Below, in pieces: positions 62,966 through 64,000 of a stretch of 64,000 nt of DNA. The stretch comes from Geotalea toluenoxydans JCM 15764 (GTDB lineage: Bacteria; Desulfobacterota; Desulfuromonadia; Geobacterales; Geobacteraceae): contig NZ_BBCJ01000007.1 of NCBI RefSeq assembly GCF_001311985.1, positions 62,001 through 126,000 of the forward strand. Reading direction: 5' to 3'. The notes under the pieces are model-generated. The model was not told where the DNA came from. It saw nothing but the letters and a program-made list of their open reading frames with translations, and ran no database searches. Position 1 is the stretch's first letter. Each line of letters starts with the position of its first letter. The translations under genes and the position numbers were made by a program.

Positions 62966-62994
62966 CTTATAGCAAAAACACGGTCGTGATGCAA
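62966..62994 (-). promoter_or_regulatory. Sigma70 promoter of rpmB
   Basis: Read on the minus strand, TTGCAT and TATAAG are separated by exactly 17 bp, about 35 bp before the rpmB start codon. Confidence 0.7.
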
Positions 62995-63024
62995 GTTAAT
63001 TTTGCGTAGTTACTTTAAAGGATT

Positions 63025-63627
63025 ATGAAAATGGCCTTTTTGCGTGGCATATTCTCTTTATTTGTCATAGTTATGCTGGTAATTGTCGTGCTGTTTGTTG
63101 ATTTTACCTATAAAACTTTTTCCCAACGGCAGCGGGATCTGAACTGCGATGCCATTGTCGTTCTTGCCGGGGGAAGGGGACGTATCGAAGAAGGCAGCCG
63201 CTTATACCGGGAAAACCATGCCCGCTGGCTTTTTCTGATCGGTGTCGATCCTTCGGTGCGCAAAAGCGATCTTTTCCGGGAGCGGAAGGGGGAGCGAAGC
63301 GGGGAAGGGGTTTATCTGGAGAAAGTATCCCGCAACACCCTCGAAAATGCACTCTATGCCAGGGAAATGATAGTACGGCGAAATATCGATTCCATCGAAC
63401 TCATCACATCGCGCTATCACATGAAGCGGGCCACTCTCATTTTCCGCCACGTCCTGCCGAAAGACATCGCCATCTATCCCCATCCGGTGGATACGAAAAA
63501 CCTGAAGGAGGAATGGTGGAATCACAGCGGCAGTTTCCGGCTGCTCTTCAGCGAGTTCTACAAGTATTGCCTTTTTAGGGTTTTCTTCCTCTTTGCCCCG
63601 ACCGAGCTGCAGTCTGCCGTCAAATAG
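63025..63627 (+). CDS. YdcF/ElyC/SanA-family (DUF218) membrane protein
   Basis: 200 residues with one N-terminal membrane helix (FLRGIFSLFVIVMLVIVVLF), then DAIVVLAGGRGRIEEGSRLY, VSRNTLENALYAREMI and ELITSRYHMKRATLIF, the DUF218 core. Members affect envelope carbon-lipid or peptidoglycan precursor use in E. coli; role here unknown. AAAGGATT precedes ATG 63025. Divergent from rpmB. Confidence 0.85.
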   Translation: MKMAFLRGIFSLFVIVMLVIVVLFVDFTYKTFSQRQRDLNCDAIVVLAGGRGRIEEGSRLYRENHARWLFLIGVDPSVRKSDLFRERKGERSGEGVYLEKVSRNTLENALYAREMIVRRNIDSIELITSRYHMKRATLIFRHVLPKDIAIYPHPVDTKNLKEEWWNHSGSFRLLFSEFYKYCLFRVFFLFAPTELQSAVK

Positions 63628-63659
63628 GGCCGACTATGGGGTTGTTCCCTAAGTTTACC

Positions 63660-64000
63660 CTATTCTGATTTTTCTTCTATCCTGGGGAATAATGCTTCGG
63701 CTTTGGTAACCTGTGTTCCCGATTCCAGTCCGCCCCACTGCAGGCCATTTTCATTCGGTGCATCGGTAACGCCCAGGTAGGAGAGGGCTTTGACCGCTGT
63801 CTGGGGCATGAATGCGGAGATAAGTTGATAGACGATGCGCTGGGACTCCAGCAGGCAGTACATGACCGTTGCCAGCCTTTCCTTCTGGGCCGGATCCTTG
63901 GCCAGGGTCCATGGGGCGGTCTCGTCAATATACTTGTTGCCGGCTGAGACAACTTCCCATATGGCTTGCAATGCCTTGCTGAAAGCCAGTTCTTCCAGGT
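63660..64000 (-). CDS. metG: Methionyl-tRNA synthetase, C-terminal part (cut by window)
   Basis: The frame is open to the window edge. Anticodon-binding helical domain: AIWEVVSAGNKYIDETAPWT, LAKDPAQKERLATVMYCLLE, ISAFMPQTAVKALSYLGV, ending EALFPRIEEKSE at 63660. It has no C-terminal EMAP-like tRNA-binding domain. Convergent with the DUF218 gene. Confidence 0.93.
   Translation of the reverse strand, partial: LEELAFSKALQAIWEVVSAGNKYIDETAPWTLAKDPAQKERLATVMYCLLESQRIVYQLISAFMPQTAVKALSYLGVTDAPNENGLQWGGLESGTQVTKAEALFPRIEEKSE

Overview
The window reads as a chromosome segment of a Geobacter/Geotalea-type member of the Desulfuromonadota. This is inferred from the gene order lolD-bamA-ompH-lpxD-fabZ-lpxA-lpxB-msbA-lpxL-waaA-lpxK, the yicC-gmk-rpoZ-rsh-ridA block, the overall protein character and the dense intergenic heptad repeats; no 16S gene is present to prove it.

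Layout. 1-12.5 kb: outer-membrane and lipid A/Kdo operon. 12.6-15.8 kb: MacAB-type efflux. 15.9-29.4 kb: LPS core block (four GT9/GT4-type core transferases, a decayed GT remnant, a GT2, two more GT9 heptosyltransferases counted among the GT9s, wecB, hldE, gmd, fcl). 29.5-39.0 kb: a tightly overlapping ten-gene operon predicted to make CMP-activated legionaminic acid carrying an acetimidoyl group. 39-46.7 kb: AT-rich O-antigen genes (Wzx, Wzy, transferases, an acetyltransferase, a UDP-sugar reductase). 46.7-49.3 kb: an IS21-family element inserted in the tail of an IS200-type tnpA. 49.5-57 kb: small membrane protein, methyltransferase, sulfatase-fold membrane protein, initiating sugar-phosphate transferase, WbpM-like dehydratase and Wzi. 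57-64 kb: a toxin-antitoxin pair and housekeeping genes.

How it works together. Lipid A (lpx, msbA), Kdo (waaA) and heptose (hldE, GT9 genes) give the core. WbpM plus the reductase at 45.7 kb plausibly supply a 6-deoxy-HexNAc for the initiating transferase. Gmd/Fcl give GDP-fucose, and the leg genes give a nonulosonic acid. Wzx/Wzy flip and polymerise the unit.

Most striking structure. Many intergenic gaps outside the O-antigen region hold tandem 7-bp repeats. Most have a GTGANNN arm immediately after the upstream stop codon, often followed by an inverted TCAC-type arm; a second family is AACNTAG-like. Two four-helix-bundle genes and a toxin-antitoxin pair sit exactly between such arms, one with a perfect 19-bp inverted repeat, which suggests a family of small mobile units and their gene-less derivatives.

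Data quality. About 27 otherwise healthy genes are interrupted by frameshifts, nearly all explained by one lost base (sometimes two), mostly in short homopolymers. I treat these as probable sequence errors and annotate full-length genes across them.
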